Positions 6,797-16,090 of a stretch of 64,000 nucleotides of DNA are shown piece after piece. Every line of letters begins with the position of its first letter. The stretch's first letter is position 1. Position numbers and translations under genes: made by a program. This stretch comes from Pedobacter ginsengisoli (GTDB lineage Bacteria; Bacteroidota; Bacteroidia; Sphingobacteriales; Sphingobacteriaceae), in contig NZ_JASSYX010000002.1 in the NCBI RefSeq assembly GCF_030244015.1, positions 310,001 to 374,000 on the forward strand. Direction: 5' to 3'. The notes under the pieces are model-generated. The model searched no databases. It was not told the origin of the DNA and worked only from the letters and a program-made list of their open reading frames with translations.

Positions 6797-8293
6797 ATGG
6801 AAGGCAACCAGTTATTTCCTGTCTTCATAAAATTGGATACCATACAAACTGTACTGATTGGTGCCGGACCAATTGGTCTGGAGAAATTATCGGCCTTATT
6901 GAACAACAGCCCTGAAGCCAGGGTGACTGTCATAGGATTGGAAATTTTGCCGGAACTTAGGGAACTGGCCAGTGGTTATGAATGTGTTAAGGTAGTTCAA
7001 AAAGCATTCGAACCGTCTGATCTGGACGGGGCGGACCTTGTCGTGGCTGCTACCAACAACACCATACTGAACGACGAGATCAGACTGCTGGCAAATGAGC
7101 GTAACTTGTTGGCAAACTTTGCTGATAAACCCGATTTATGCAATTTTTATCTGGGTTCTGTGGTAAAAAAAGGCGATCTGAAAATCGCAATTTCTACTAA
7201 CGGTAAATCTCCGACGATTGCGAAAAGACTGAAGGAAGTTTTAACTGACAGTTTGCCAAACGAATTGAACGACACGCTTCAGCAGATGGAGGCTTTGAGA
7301 AATACCCTTAATGGTGATTTTGCTTCCAAGGTGAAGAAACTGAATGAGGTGACGTCACTGCTGGTAGAAGAGGCTGCGGCTGGAAATCCTGTTGCAGCTG
7401 TTGAACCGGATAGGAAAAGGCTGAATTTAAAGTGGCTGATCTGGCTGGCAATTGTGTTTTCAGGAGTTATAGTAGTGACTGCTTTTTGGCATAAGGAGCC
7501 TGAATTTCAGGCTTATGTAGAGAACCTGAACCCGATCTTCTATTGGTTTTTACTTGGCGGGTTCATTTTCTCTATGATAGATGGGGCCATAGGCATGTCT
7601 TATGGTGTCACTTCCACTTCATTCTCGCTGGCAATGGGTGTTCCGCCTGCTTCGGCAAGTATGGGCGTGCATTTATCAGAAATATTGAGCAATGGCATAG
7701 CGGGCTGGATGCATTACCGCTTTGGCAATGTAAACTGGAAGCTGTTCAGGTTATTGCTCATTCCGGGTATTGCAGGTGCGGTCACCGGAGCCTATTTATT
7801 GTCCTCCCTAGAGCATTACAGCAATTATACCAAACCGGTAGTCTCACTATATACCCTGACACTTGGTTTTGTGATCCTTGCTAAAGCTTACCAGTCTAAA
7901 GTAAAAAGAACCGGTAAGAACGGAAAGATCAAGAAGATCTCTTTGCTGGGATTGTTTGGTGGTTTTGTGGATGCTGTAGGCGGCGGGGGCTGGGGTTCTA
8001 TTGTATTGTCAAGCCTGATTGCAGGGGGGAGAAATGCCAGGTTCTCTCTGGGAACTGTAAAGATCACCCGCTTTTTTGTGGCACTGATGAGCTCACTGAC
8101 TTTCATCACCATGCTAAATGGTGCACACTGGGAAGCGGTGGCGGGTCTGGTGATCGGCAGTGCGCTGGCATCACCGATAGCTGCGAAGGTCTCCAATAAG
8201 ATCTCTGCGAAAACCATTATGGTTTCAGTAGGTATTCTCGTAATTTTGGTGAGCCTGCGCAGTATTATAAACTTTATCCTCAAATTAATATAG
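6797..8293 (+). CDS. fusion of Met8-like siroheme synthase domain and TauE/SafE (TSUP) transporter
   Basis: 498 residues in two parts. Residues 1-200 resemble the precorrin-2 dehydrogenase/sirohydrochlorin ferrochelatase domain: NAD-binding VLIGAGPIGLEKL, then DLVVAATNN, and STNGKSPTIAKRLKE. Residues 215-498 are a membrane part with about eight hydrophobic segments and a TSUP-like repeat (GGFIFSMIDGAIGMSYG in the first half, GLFGGFVDAVGGGGWGS in the second). The soluble half would oxidise precorrin-2 and insert iron to give siroheme. The membrane half may move sulfite or another sulfur oxyanion; direction is unknown. The fusion is in one uninterrupted frame. Confidence 0.85.
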   Translation: MEGNQLFPVFIKLDTIQTVLIGAGPIGLEKLSALLNNSPEARVTVIGLEILPELRELASGYECVKVVQKAFEPSDLDGADLVVAATNNTILNDEIRLLANERNLLANFADKPDLCNFYLGSVVKKGDLKIAISTNGKSPTIAKRLKEVLTDSLPNELNDTLQQMEALRNTLNGDFASKVKKLNEVTSLLVEEAAAGNPVAAVEPDRKRLNLKWLIWLAIVFSGVIVVTAFWHKEPEFQAYVENLNPIFYWFLLGGFIFSMIDGAIGMSYGVTSTSFSLAMGVPPASASMGVHLSEILSNGIAGWMHYRFGNVNWKLFRLLLIPGIAGAVTGAYLLSSLEHYSNYTKPVVSLYTLTLGFVILAKAYQSKVKRTGKNGKIKKISLLGLFGGFVDAVGGGGWGSIVLSSLIAGGRNARFSLGTVKITRFFVALMSSLTFITMLNGAHWEAVAGLVIGSALASPIAAKVSNKISAKTIMVSVGILVILVSLRSIINFILKLI

Positions 8294-8295
8294 TC

Positions 8296-9000
8296 ATGAA
8301 GGAGAAATTGGAAGAAATAGCAGAAAAAATAAGAGGCCTTGACCCGGTTGATGCGTTAAAACACTTCGCATCACAATATCCGGGACAGATCGTTTTTTCA
8401 ACAAGTTTTGGCTGGGAGGATCAGGTGATCACACACATGATCTTTGCAAATGATATTCCTATAGAGGTTTTTACACTTGAAACGGGAAGGTTGTTCCCGG
8501 AAACTTACTATGTCTGGAACCGGACACTGGAAATTTATAATAAACCGATCAAAGCTTATTTCCCGCAGGCCGAGGCTGTGCAGGCAATGGTCAGCAAGAA
8601 AGGCCCAAACAGCTTTTATGAATCGGTAGAAAACAGGAAGGAATGCTGCGGCATCCGCAAGGTAGAGCCACTCAAAAGGGCCTTGAACGGTAATAAATTA
8701 TGGGTGACGGGTATTCGTTCGGAACAATCACTGAACAGGCATGACATGACGGATCTGGAATGGGATGAGCAAAACCAGATGGTCAAGTTCCATCCGATCT
8801 TTTACTGGTCGCTGGATGAAGTGAAGTCCTACATTAAGAAGAACAATATCGTTTACAATACATTACATGACAAGGGTTTTCCAAGCATAGGATGTGCACC
8901 TTGTACCAGGGCAGTGAGAGAAGGTGAAGACTTCAGGGCGGGCCGCTGGTGGTGGGAAGACCAGTCGAAAAAGGAATGTGGTTTACATGCCACAACGTAA
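8296..9000 (+). CDS. cysH: phosphoadenylyl-/adenylyl-sulfate reductase
   Basis: 234 residues. The ATP-pyrophosphatase-like fold begins FSTSFGWEDQVITHM. The CC...CxxC pattern of 4Fe-4S adenylylsulfate (APS) reductases is present as ECCGIRK and GCAPCT, and the catalytic C-terminal motif is KKECGLH. The two Cys pairs favour APS as substrate. It reduces APS to sulfite and AMP, supplying the sulfite reductase at the head of the operon. It starts 2 bases after the fusion gene, and cysD follows after 14 bases. Confidence 0.93.
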   Translation: MKEKLEEIAEKIRGLDPVDALKHFASQYPGQIVFSTSFGWEDQVITHMIFANDIPIEVFTLETGRLFPETYYVWNRTLEIYNKPIKAYFPQAEAVQAMVSKKGPNSFYESVENRKECCGIRKVEPLKRALNGNKLWVTGIRSEQSLNRHDMTDLEWDEQNQMVKFHPIFYWSLDEVKSYIKKNNIVYNTLHDKGFPSIGCAPCTRAVREGEDFRAGRWWWEDQSKKECGLHATT

Positions 9001-9014
9001 TTGCAAAACAGAAA

Positions 9015-9920
9015 ATGAGTAAGTATAATTTAGATTATTTAGACGAATTAGAGGCCGAGGCGATTCACATTATGCGTGAAGTAGCAGGGCAATTTGAAAA
9101 ACCGGCCCTGTTGTTTTCAGGAGGTAAAGATTCGATCACTTTGGTAAGGCTTGCCGAAAAGGCATTCCGGCCGGGTAAATTTCCTTTTCCTCTGGTACAC
9201 ATTGATACCGGGCACAATTTTGAGGAGACCATCACTTACAGAGATAAGATGGTGGAGCGCATCGGCGAAAAGCTGATCATAGGCCATGTTCAGGATTCTA
9301 TTGATCAGGGTAAAGTGGTAGAGCAGACTGGTAAAAACGCCAGCCGGAATGGCCTGCAGACGGTGACTTTACTGGACACCATTGCATTGCATAAGTTTGA
9401 TGCCTGTATTGGCGGTGCCCGCAGAGATGAGGAGAAAGCACGTGCCAAGGAGCGGATCTTTTCTGTAAGGGATGAATTCGGACAATGGGATCCTAAACGC
9501 CAGCGGCCTGAGCTTTGGAACATCTATAACGGCAAGATCCATAAAGGTGAGAACGTGCGGGTATTCCCGATCAGCAACTGGACCGAACTGGATGTCTGGA
9601 ATTACATCAAGAGGGAAAAGATCGAGCTGCCTTCTATCTATTTTGCGCACAACCGTGATGTGATCACACGCAACGGTCAGCTGATGGCGGCATCTCCGTT
9701 TTTAAATATGGACGACGAGGACATTGTAGAGCACAAAAAAGTAAGGTTCCGCACAGTAGGTGATATGAGCTGTACGGCTGCGGTTGAATCGGATGCTGAT
9801 CAGCTGGATGACATCATTGCTGAGATCAGCGCATCAAAAATTAGTGAACGCGGAGCCCGCATGGACGATAAAGTTTCAGAAGCTGCTATGGAAGACCGCA
9901 AAAAAGGAGGATACTTTTAA
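9015..9920 (+). CDS. cysD: sulfate adenylyltransferase subunit 2
   Basis: 301 residues from the ATG at 9015, nearly the size of E. coli CysD. An upstream in-frame start at 8949 would overlap cysH and add residues unlike the family, so it is rejected. The PP-loop motif SGGKDS is near residue 35, and IGGARRDEEKARAKERIFS and the GYF C-terminus are characteristic. With CysN it forms ATP sulfurylase, making APS from sulfate and ATP. Its stop overlaps the start of cysN by one base (TAATG). Confidence 0.95.
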   Translation: MSKYNLDYLDELEAEAIHIMREVAGQFEKPALLFSGGKDSITLVRLAEKAFRPGKFPFPLVHIDTGHNFEETITYRDKMVERIGEKLIIGHVQDSIDQGKVVEQTGKNASRNGLQTVTLLDTIALHKFDACIGGARRDEEKARAKERIFSVRDEFGQWDPKRQRPELWNIYNGKIHKGENVRVFPISNWTELDVWNYIKREKIELPSIYFAHNRDVITRNGQLMAASPFLNMDDEDIVEHKKVRFRTVGDMSCTAAVESDADQLDDIIAEISASKISERGARMDDKVSEAAMEDRKKGGYF

Positions 9921-11167
9921 TGAATATACTTAAATTTTTTACTGCCGGAAGTGTTGATGATGGCAAGAGTACGCTGATAGGCCGGTTGTTGTATGATACA
10001 GATTCTATTCTGGCCGATCAGCTGGAAGCTTTGCAGTCCAGCAACCGTAAAAATGACGATGGTTCTATTGACCTGGCTATTTTAACGGACGGTCTGAGGG
10101 CGGAGCGTGAGCAGGGAATTACGATTGATGTGGCTTACAAGTATTTTCAGACTGATAAACGCAAATTTATCATTGCTGATACCCCGGGACATATCCAGTA
10201 TACCCGTAATATGGTGACTGGTGCTTCTACGGCAAAGCTGGCTATCATTTTGATCGATGCCCGTAATGGTGTGGTGGAGCAGACCATCAGGCATTCTTAC
10301 CTGGTTTCGTTACTGGGTATTGAGCATGTGGTGGTATGCTTGAATAAAATGGACATGGTAGGATACAGTGAAACAGTCTTCAATGCGATTACAGACAGAT
10401 ACAAGACACTTGCTGCCGATCTGAACCTGAAGGATGTAACTTTTATTCCGGTGAGTGCGCTTAAAGGCGATAATGTGGTCAATGAATCTGAGTACATGCC
10501 GTGGTACAAAGGGCGCAGCTTGCTGCACTTCCTGGAGACTGTTGATGTGGCAGAGGAAGATTATGGCCTGGCACGTATGCCGGTCCAGTGGGTAGTCAGG
10601 CCGCAAACGGAAGCATTACACGACTACAGGGGGTATGCCGGCCGGATACTGAGCGGTTCATTTAATGTCAATGACCGTGTAACTGTATTGCCTTCCGGCA
10701 GCAGTTCTGTGATCGAGCGCATTGAGATCTTTGACCAGGAGCCTGCACAGGCTCATGCCGGCCAGTCGGTAACACTTCACCTGAAAGATGATATTGACAT
10801 CAGCAGGGGTGATGTACTGGTAAATTCTGACCATCTGCCGAAACGCGCCCAGCTGATCGAAGCTGATATCTGCTGGATGGATGCCCGTCCCATGGACGAC
10901 AGCATTACTTACCTGCTGCAGCACAACAGCAAGCTGACCAAATGTAAGATAAGAGAGATCATCCATAAGGTGGATATCAATACTCTGGAGAAACAGGACG
11001 CCCATGAGTTTAAACTCAACGACATCGGCCGCGTGGTCATTAAAACTGCTGATGAGCTGGCGTTTGACGTTTATTCTGAAAATAAAGCCAATGGTGCGGC
11101 GATATTGATCGACAGCCGGACCAATTTGACTGCAGCTGCGCTGATGTTCAGGGCGGTAGCGGATTAG
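9920..11167 (+). CDS. cysN: sulfate adenylyltransferase subunit 1 (GTPase)
   Basis: 415 residues with an elongation-factor-like GTPase domain: P-loop GSVDDGKST, DTPGH, and NKMD. Two beta-barrel domains follow. GTP hydrolysis drives APS formation by CysD. There is no APS kinase (CysC) fusion, which agrees with direct APS reduction by the CysH in this operon. It is the last gene of the unit; a long hairpin element with a T-run follows 27 bases after the stop. Confidence 0.95.
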   Translation: MNILKFFTAGSVDDGKSTLIGRLLYDTDSILADQLEALQSSNRKNDDGSIDLAILTDGLRAEREQGITIDVAYKYFQTDKRKFIIADTPGHIQYTRNMVTGASTAKLAIILIDARNGVVEQTIRHSYLVSLLGIEHVVVCLNKMDMVGYSETVFNAITDRYKTLAADLNLKDVTFIPVSALKGDNVVNESEYMPWYKGRSLLHFLETVDVAEEDYGLARMPVQWVVRPQTEALHDYRGYAGRILSGSFNVNDRVTVLPSGSSSVIERIEIFDQEPAQAHAGQSVTLHLKDDIDISRGDVLVNSDHLPKRAQLIEADICWMDARPMDDSITYLLQHNSKLTKCKIREIIHKVDINTLEKQDAHEFKLNDIGRVVIKTADELAFDVYSENKANGAAILIDSRTNLTAAALMFRAVAD

Positions 11168-11193
11168 GTTATTATTTCTGCATTGCGCATAGG

Positions 11194-11279
11194 AAAAAAC
11201 GAATATACTATTCGCAGGCTGGACCTTGTCCTGAAGAAGGACAAATCCTATGCCTGCTTTTAGTAGATTCGTTTTTTTT
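11194..11279 (+). repeat. structured hairpin element A, possible terminator or ncRNA
   Basis: A long imperfect inverted repeat with helices 11194-11204/11267-11277, 11206-11210/11261-11265, 11214-11219/11252-11257 and 11226-11231/11239-11244. The terminal loop is TGAAGAA (11232-11238) and eight T end it (11272-11279). Internal segments TGGACC (11220-11225) and TCCTAT (11246-11251) recur in element B near 63610-63646, where the helices have different but complementary bases. It could terminate cysN transcription; the shared loops suggest more than a terminator. Confidence 0.7.
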
Positions 11280-11423
11280 GTTGGGCGGCTAATTTGGAAG
11301 GCGTTATGGTGGTAGTTATTTGCTGCTGCCCGCCTTTTTAGCGATTTAAGGGGTTTTATGAATATAGGGAGCGTGGTGTAAATATATTTCTTAAATTAGT
11401 GTTATCTAATCCTCATTGACCGT

Positions 11424-12293
11424 ATGAAAGCTCTCATCTTACTCATACTTTCTTTTACTAATGCGTATGCTCAAAAGACGATAAAGGGCACAGTCATAAA
11501 TGAAAGAACAAAGGAGGCTGTACCATTTGCCACAGTAACGTTCCTTAATGCGAAAAATGGTGCCAATGCTGATGTCAATGGGGTTTTCACACTCAAAAGA
11601 ACTGATAACGGCGCCATAGATACTTTACTATTTGCGGCCATAGGTTATACCCCCTTAAAACTGACTGTAGGTGAGGTGATCAGGTCACCAGAGGTTTTCC
11701 TGCAAGAAGACGTAAAAACGCTGAAGGAAGTAAACATCAGCGACAAACGCAAAGAACTGACCATCGGGAGTTACAATATCGGCAATCATCTGTATTTCAG
11801 AAATAATGGCGGGCAACTTGCAAAAAGATTTGAAATGCCGGCCACGCACCAATATTTGAAAGAAATCTGGATCAACAGGAATCTGACTTATTTTCCTTTT
11901 CGAACCGAAACAAGGTTCAGAATTAAAATTTACAAGGAAAATCCTAAGACCAAAGGTCCCGGAGAAAGTATCTGCCTGGATACCATTGAGGTTCACGATT
12001 TGAACAACAGGGAGATCAAAGTCGATGTTACAAAGCACAATATTTCCATTACCAGCAATCCATTTTTTATAGGGGTTGAAACGATCCCGATTCCATATAA
12101 TGAACGGTATTATATCTTTAGAGCCGGTAATGGTGGTGCGCGTGAATCTACTGCATATTACGAAATATTTTATCAGCCATTTGTCAGCATTGGACGTCCA
12201 AAGGATAACGAAGGCTGGTCATTACCACTTACTCCCGGTTCAAAATGGATAAAACTCGATATTGTTCCAGCGATAAAAATTGTAGTCAATTAA
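11424..12293 (+). CDS. secreted protein with carboxypeptidase-regulatory-like domain
   Basis: 289 residues. A signal peptide (1-16, ending AYAQ) is followed by a CarboxypepD_reg-like beta-sandwich (about 18-105), with IKGTVINERTKEAVPFATVT and DVNGVFTLK, the domain often found before TonB receptors in Bacteroidota. Here there is no receptor barrel. The remaining ~170 residues are an unrecognised beta-rich domain. Its end (YEIFYQPFVSIGRP) resembles the end of the next gene's product, which starts 2 bases after this stop. Function unknown; probably cell-surface or periplasmic. Confidence 0.75.
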   Translation: MKALILLILSFTNAYAQKTIKGTVINERTKEAVPFATVTFLNAKNGANADVNGVFTLKRTDNGAIDTLLFAAIGYTPLKLTVGEVIRSPEVFLQEDVKTLKEVNISDKRKELTIGSYNIGNHLYFRNNGGQLAKRFEMPATHQYLKEIWINRNLTYFPFRTETRFRIKIYKENPKTKGPGESICLDTIEVHDLNNREIKVDVTKHNISITSNPFFIGVETIPIPYNERYYIFRAGNGGARESTAYYEIFYQPFVSIGRPKDNEGWSLPLTPGSKWIKLDIVPAIKIVVN

Positions 12294-12295
12294 TT

Positions 12296-12967
12296 ATGAG
12301 ATACCTGCTATTTATCAGTACCCTGTTTAGCGTGTTTGCTACGGTAGCCCAGGAAAACTTGGTTCTCAACGGTATCCATAAGGACAGCGTCCGTTTTTAT
12401 ATCGGCTTTCAAAAAGTAAATGAACAGTTTAATTATTTACAGGCCGCGCAGAAATTCAGCACTGAAAAGGCTGGAAGCACACTGCAGCAAGTAGAGCTGG
12501 GCAGATTGATTATACCAGTTAACGGCGGCGAAGCCAGGATAAGTGAACCGACTAATACAACCTTCCTTTTACATATTTACGATTTGGATAGCTTGACCGG
12601 CGCTCCCGGCAACTCCTTAATGAAGGAACCGCTAGAGGTTAAAAACCGTGCGGATCAAATTGTTAAGATCGATCTTAGAAAATACAAAATCAGGATTCCA
12701 GGTAAAACGTTTTTCGTCAGCATCGAGTGGATAACAAACTCAAGAAACCAGAGATTTATGAATTTGTCCGGAAATATTGAACTTGTACCAGGAAAGCGTT
12801 TCAGGAAAACAGCCTTTATTTACCAGCCTTTTATTGGCATGGTAAAGAACAACAAGACGGTATCCGATGCATGGGTCATGACACCCGAACGGCAATGGAA
12901 GTTGTACACGCACAACATGCCCTATATGACTGACCTGGCCATATCTGCTCAAGTTTCCGGACAGTAG
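12296..12967 (+). CDS. secreted protein of unknown function, partner of the preceding gene
   Basis: 223 residues from the ATG at 12296, chosen because it gives a clean signal peptide (MRYLLFISTLFSVFATVAQ); an earlier in-frame ATG at 12245 lies inside the upstream gene. The mature part is beta-rich and parallels the C-terminal domain of the upstream protein (FFVSIEWI versus FFIGVETI, YQPFIGMV versus YQPFVSIG). It lacks the CarboxypepD_reg domain. The two are co-transcribed and may be distant paralogues. No function can be assigned. Confidence 0.7.
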   Translation: MRYLLFISTLFSVFATVAQENLVLNGIHKDSVRFYIGFQKVNEQFNYLQAAQKFSTEKAGSTLQQVELGRLIIPVNGGEARISEPTNTTFLLHIYDLDSLTGAPGNSLMKEPLEVKNRADQIVKIDLRKYKIRIPGKTFFVSIEWITNSRNQRFMNLSGNIELVPGKRFRKTAFIYQPFIGMVKNNKTVSDAWVMTPERQWKLYTHNMPYMTDLAISAQVSGQ

Positions 12968-13075
12968 CCAAGACATTATATCTTCAGAATCCAGCGTTGC
13001 ATTCGCGAAGTCAATATCTTTCTAATTTCAGGGTTTTTATTAAATTCACGGATATTTAAAAACCAAAAAAGATCA

Positions 13076-14569
13076 ATGAAATACTTAAAATTACCGGTCC
13101 TCTTCTTCTTTATTTTATTATATGGCAACGCATACTCGCAACAGCTTGTTTTGCCTGGCGATCATCCGGATCCTTCTGTGGTTAAGATAGGCGAGAATTA
13201 TTGGGCAGCCGCTACGACATCCAACTGGATGCCTGCATTCCCGGTTTACCAATCTAAAGACCTGAAAAACTGGACAAAAAAAAGCGTAGTGTTTAAAGAA
13301 ATGCCAACCTGGGCCGATTTTTATATGTGGGCTCCGGAGATTACTTACGATAAGGGGAAGGTTTACATGTATTATACAGCACATAAGAGGGGTGGTAATC
13401 TGTGTATAGGAGTGGCTGTGGCCGACAAACCCGACGGTGTTTATACAGACCTGGGGCCTCTGATGTGTCAGCCTGCAGGTTCAATTGATGCTTTTCCTAT
13501 GCGTGACAAGGATGGCAAGCTTTATATGATCTGGAAAGAAGACGGCAACAGCATTAAGCAGCCGACGCCGATCTGGGCAATGGAAATGAAGGAAGACCGT
13601 ACAGCTTTGATCGGCGAGAAGAAAGAGTTGTTCAGGGGCGATCAGGCCTGGGAAAATGGCTTGGTAGAAGGTGTTTCGATGATCAGGAACGGTGAATATT
13701 TTTACGCCATTTATGCAGCGGCCGCTTGCTGCGGAATCAAATGTAATTATGGCGCAGGAGTAGCGAGGAGCAAGAGCCTTCTTGGACCATGGGAAAAATA
13801 TGAAAAGAATCCCGTGCTGGCCAGTACCGACAACTGGACCTGTCCCGGACATGGTACGGCTGTTCAGAAAGACGGGAAAAATTACTTTTTGTACCATGGA
13901 TATAGTACCCAGGAAAGCGTATATGCCGGAAGACAGGGACTGCTCATCGAGTTTGAGTTTACCCCTGACGGCTGGATCAGTTTTAAACAGGACAGCGGTA
14001 AATCAGCTGCAAAGAGAATTACAAAATCAGATGCGTTCTCTGGAAAAGATTTGAGCCTGGACTGGCAGTGGAGTATTTTTAAAGATTTTAAAAGGCAGCA
14101 GTCAGGAAAATCACTTCAAATCTCCGCACTGCCTGATGCATCAGGAGCTTACATCGGACAACCTGTTTATCATGCAGCTTATACTGCCGAGACGGTGATC
14201 AGCGAAGCCACGGCTGAGGCGGGTATTGCCATCATTGGTGATGATAAAAACATTATTTTTGCATCGGTCAAAGAAGGGAATGTGCTGTTAAAACAGGTGA
14301 AAAATGGCAATACTACTGTCCTCAAGACACTTCCGTTGCCATCCGCCTCATCTGCAAAAGTATTTCCTTTGAAGCTGAGACTGAAAGCTCAGCAAAACCA
14401 TTATTTTACGTTTTCATATGCCCTTGGTAATGGTGCATTTAACGATATAAACACCGATCTTGCAGACGGTGGTTTCCTGCCACCCTGGGACAGGGCGCTT
14501 AGGGTAGGGCTTACCGTGCTGGGAACAAGGGATCAATCTGCTGTATTTAAAAGTTTTAGTCTTAAGTAA
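13076..14569 (+). CDS. glycoside hydrolase, GH43 family-like, secreted
   Basis: 497 residues. A signal peptide of about 21 residues ends YGNAYSQQ. The five-bladed propeller of GH43 begins LPGDHPDPSVVKIGENYWA with the expected catalytic-base Asp. A second Asp is in SIDAFPMRD and the likely acid Glu in LVEGVSMIR. Residues after about 325 form a beta-sandwich accessory domain. GH43 enzymes release arabinose, xylose or galactose units from plant polysaccharides; the exact substrate is not evident. It is not in a PUL: no SusC/SusD pair is nearby. Confidence 0.82.
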   Translation: MKYLKLPVLFFFILLYGNAYSQQLVLPGDHPDPSVVKIGENYWAAATTSNWMPAFPVYQSKDLKNWTKKSVVFKEMPTWADFYMWAPEITYDKGKVYMYYTAHKRGGNLCIGVAVADKPDGVYTDLGPLMCQPAGSIDAFPMRDKDGKLYMIWKEDGNSIKQPTPIWAMEMKEDRTALIGEKKELFRGDQAWENGLVEGVSMIRNGEYFYAIYAAAACCGIKCNYGAGVARSKSLLGPWEKYEKNPVLASTDNWTCPGHGTAVQKDGKNYFLYHGYSTQESVYAGRQGLLIEFEFTPDGWISFKQDSGKSAAKRITKSDAFSGKDLSLDWQWSIFKDFKRQQSGKSLQISALPDASGAYIGQPVYHAAYTAETVISEATAEAGIAIIGDDKNIIFASVKEGNVLLKQVKNGNTTVLKTLPLPSASSAKVFPLKLRLKAQQNHYFTFSYALGNGAFNDINTDLADGGFLPPWDRALRVGLTVLGTRDQSAVFKSFSLK

Positions 14570-14587
14570 TTCAAACTGCTTTAAAAA

Positions 14588-14630
14588 AAGGAATGCAAAT
14601 ATTTATTTACTTTAAATATTTGCATTCCTT
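14588..14630. terminator. perfect 18-bp inverted repeat after the GH43 gene
   Basis: Arm 14588-14605 is the exact reverse complement of 14613-14630, with a 7-base loop. It begins 18 bases after the stop codon and precedes glgA. An A-run stands to its left but there is no strong T-run to the right, so it may act as a terminator for either strand or as an mRNA-stabilising hairpin. Confidence 0.6.
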
Positions 14631-14672
14631 ATTCTAATCCTTAATTTAAGATACTTTTTAAATTCTTAAATT

Positions 14673-16079
14673 ATGGAGATTATACACCTTAGCGCAGAAT
14701 GTTATCCTATTGCTAAAGTAGGTGGTTTAGGTGACGTTGTAGGTGCATTGCCAAAATATCAAAATAAGCTGGGCCACGTCGCAAAAGTTGTCATGCCGGC
14801 TTATCAGACCAAGTTTCTCCGTGAAAATGAATTTGAAGTAGTTTATGACGGCTGGGGCAAACTGGGTTTTCAGAATTTCCCGGTCAGGATTTTCAGGGAA
14901 AAGACCAATAAACTTGGTTTTGATGTTTTCCTGGTGCACATCGCCGGGTTGATGGACAGGGAGAACGTATATGGTTATGGTGATGATACAGAACGTTTCC
15001 TGGCCTTTCAGATCGCAGTGCTGGACTGGATGGCACAATGGGAGCACAAGCCTGACGTGATCCATTGCCACGATCACCATACCGGCCTGGTTCCTTTTAT
15101 GACGGCTTATTGCAGCCAGTTTAGAAAGCTGAGCAGTGTGCCCACCGTGCTGACCATTCACAACGGGCAGTACCAGGGACAGTTCGGTTGGGACAAACTA
15201 CATTATATACCTCCATTTGACCTCTGGAAGGCCGGTCAGCTGGAATGGCAGGGTGCTATAAATCCATTGGCTGCTGCGATTAAATGTGCCTGGAGGGTAA
15301 CCACCGTATCTCCAAGTTACCTGGAGGAGATCCGCTACAATGCAAATGGTCTGGAAAGTCTGTTGTCACAGGAAAGAGGTAAGTCCGTGGGGATATTAAA
15401 CGGGATAGACAACGAAGTATGGGATCCGTCAACGGACACAATGTTGTATAAGCCGTACGGTATTAAAATACTGGAGGCCGGAAAAAAAGCAAACAAAGAA
15501 GCATTATGCAATGTTTTTAATCTGGATCCCGAAAAACCATTGTTTACTTTTATCGGAAGACTGGTAGGAGAGAAAGGTGCAGATCTGCTGCCGGATATAT
15601 TCTATAGCGCTTTGCTGCAAAGCAATGGTGAAATGAATGTACTGGTGCTGGGCTCCGGAGATCCGCAGGTAGAAGGGCGGTTAAATCATTTAAAGGAAGC
15701 CTTCCCGGGAAATTACAATGCTTACATCGGTTATAATGAGCAATTGTCGCATCAAATATATGCAGGCGCAGATTTTCTGCTGATGCCAAGCAGGGTAGAA
15801 CCCTGCGGGCTGAACCAGATGTATGCATTGAGGTACGGCACCATTCCAATAGTGAGAAGAATCGGTGGTTTGAAAGATACAGTTATAGATATCGGGGACA
15901 ATGGTTTTGGCATCTGCCATGACCAGACAAGTGTCTGGGATGTTGGGCATGCCATAGACCGTGCTTTGGAGCTCTATGCCGATGCTAAAAAAGTGAAAGA
16001 AATTCGTAAGTTTATGATGCAGCTGGATCATTCATGGGACAAGGCTGCTCAGCAATATATAAATCTGTACCAAATATAA
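14673..16079 (+). CDS. glgA: glycogen synthase (GT5 family)
   Basis: 468 residues. The N-terminal ADP-glucose-binding motif KVGGLGDV is at residues 15-22, and the C-terminal donor-site motif is PSRVEPCGLNQMYALRYG with GGLKDTV behind it. The enzyme transfers glucose from ADP-glucose to the growing alpha-1,4-glucan. glgC follows after 11 bases, so substrate synthesis and polymerisation are encoded together. No branching enzyme is in the window. Confidence 0.92.
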   Translation: MEIIHLSAECYPIAKVGGLGDVVGALPKYQNKLGHVAKVVMPAYQTKFLRENEFEVVYDGWGKLGFQNFPVRIFREKTNKLGFDVFLVHIAGLMDRENVYGYGDDTERFLAFQIAVLDWMAQWEHKPDVIHCHDHHTGLVPFMTAYCSQFRKLSSVPTVLTIHNGQYQGQFGWDKLHYIPPFDLWKAGQLEWQGAINPLAAAIKCAWRVTTVSPSYLEEIRYNANGLESLLSQERGKSVGILNGIDNEVWDPSTDTMLYKPYGIKILEAGKKANKEALCNVFNLDPEKPLFTFIGRLVGEKGADLLPDIFYSALLQSNGEMNVLVLGSGDPQVEGRLNHLKEAFPGNYNAYIGYNEQLSHQIYAGADFLLMPSRVEPCGLNQMYALRYGTIPIVRRIGGLKDTVIDIGDNGFGICHDQTSVWDVGHAIDRALELYADAKKVKEIRKFMMQLDHSWDKAAQQYINLYQI

Positions 16080-16090
16080 TATGAAACTAG

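Noticed and set aside
8949..9014. Upstream in-frame start for cysD inside cysH
   Set aside because: The added residues do not match CysD and would overlap cysH by 52 bases; the ATG at 9015 gives the normal family length.
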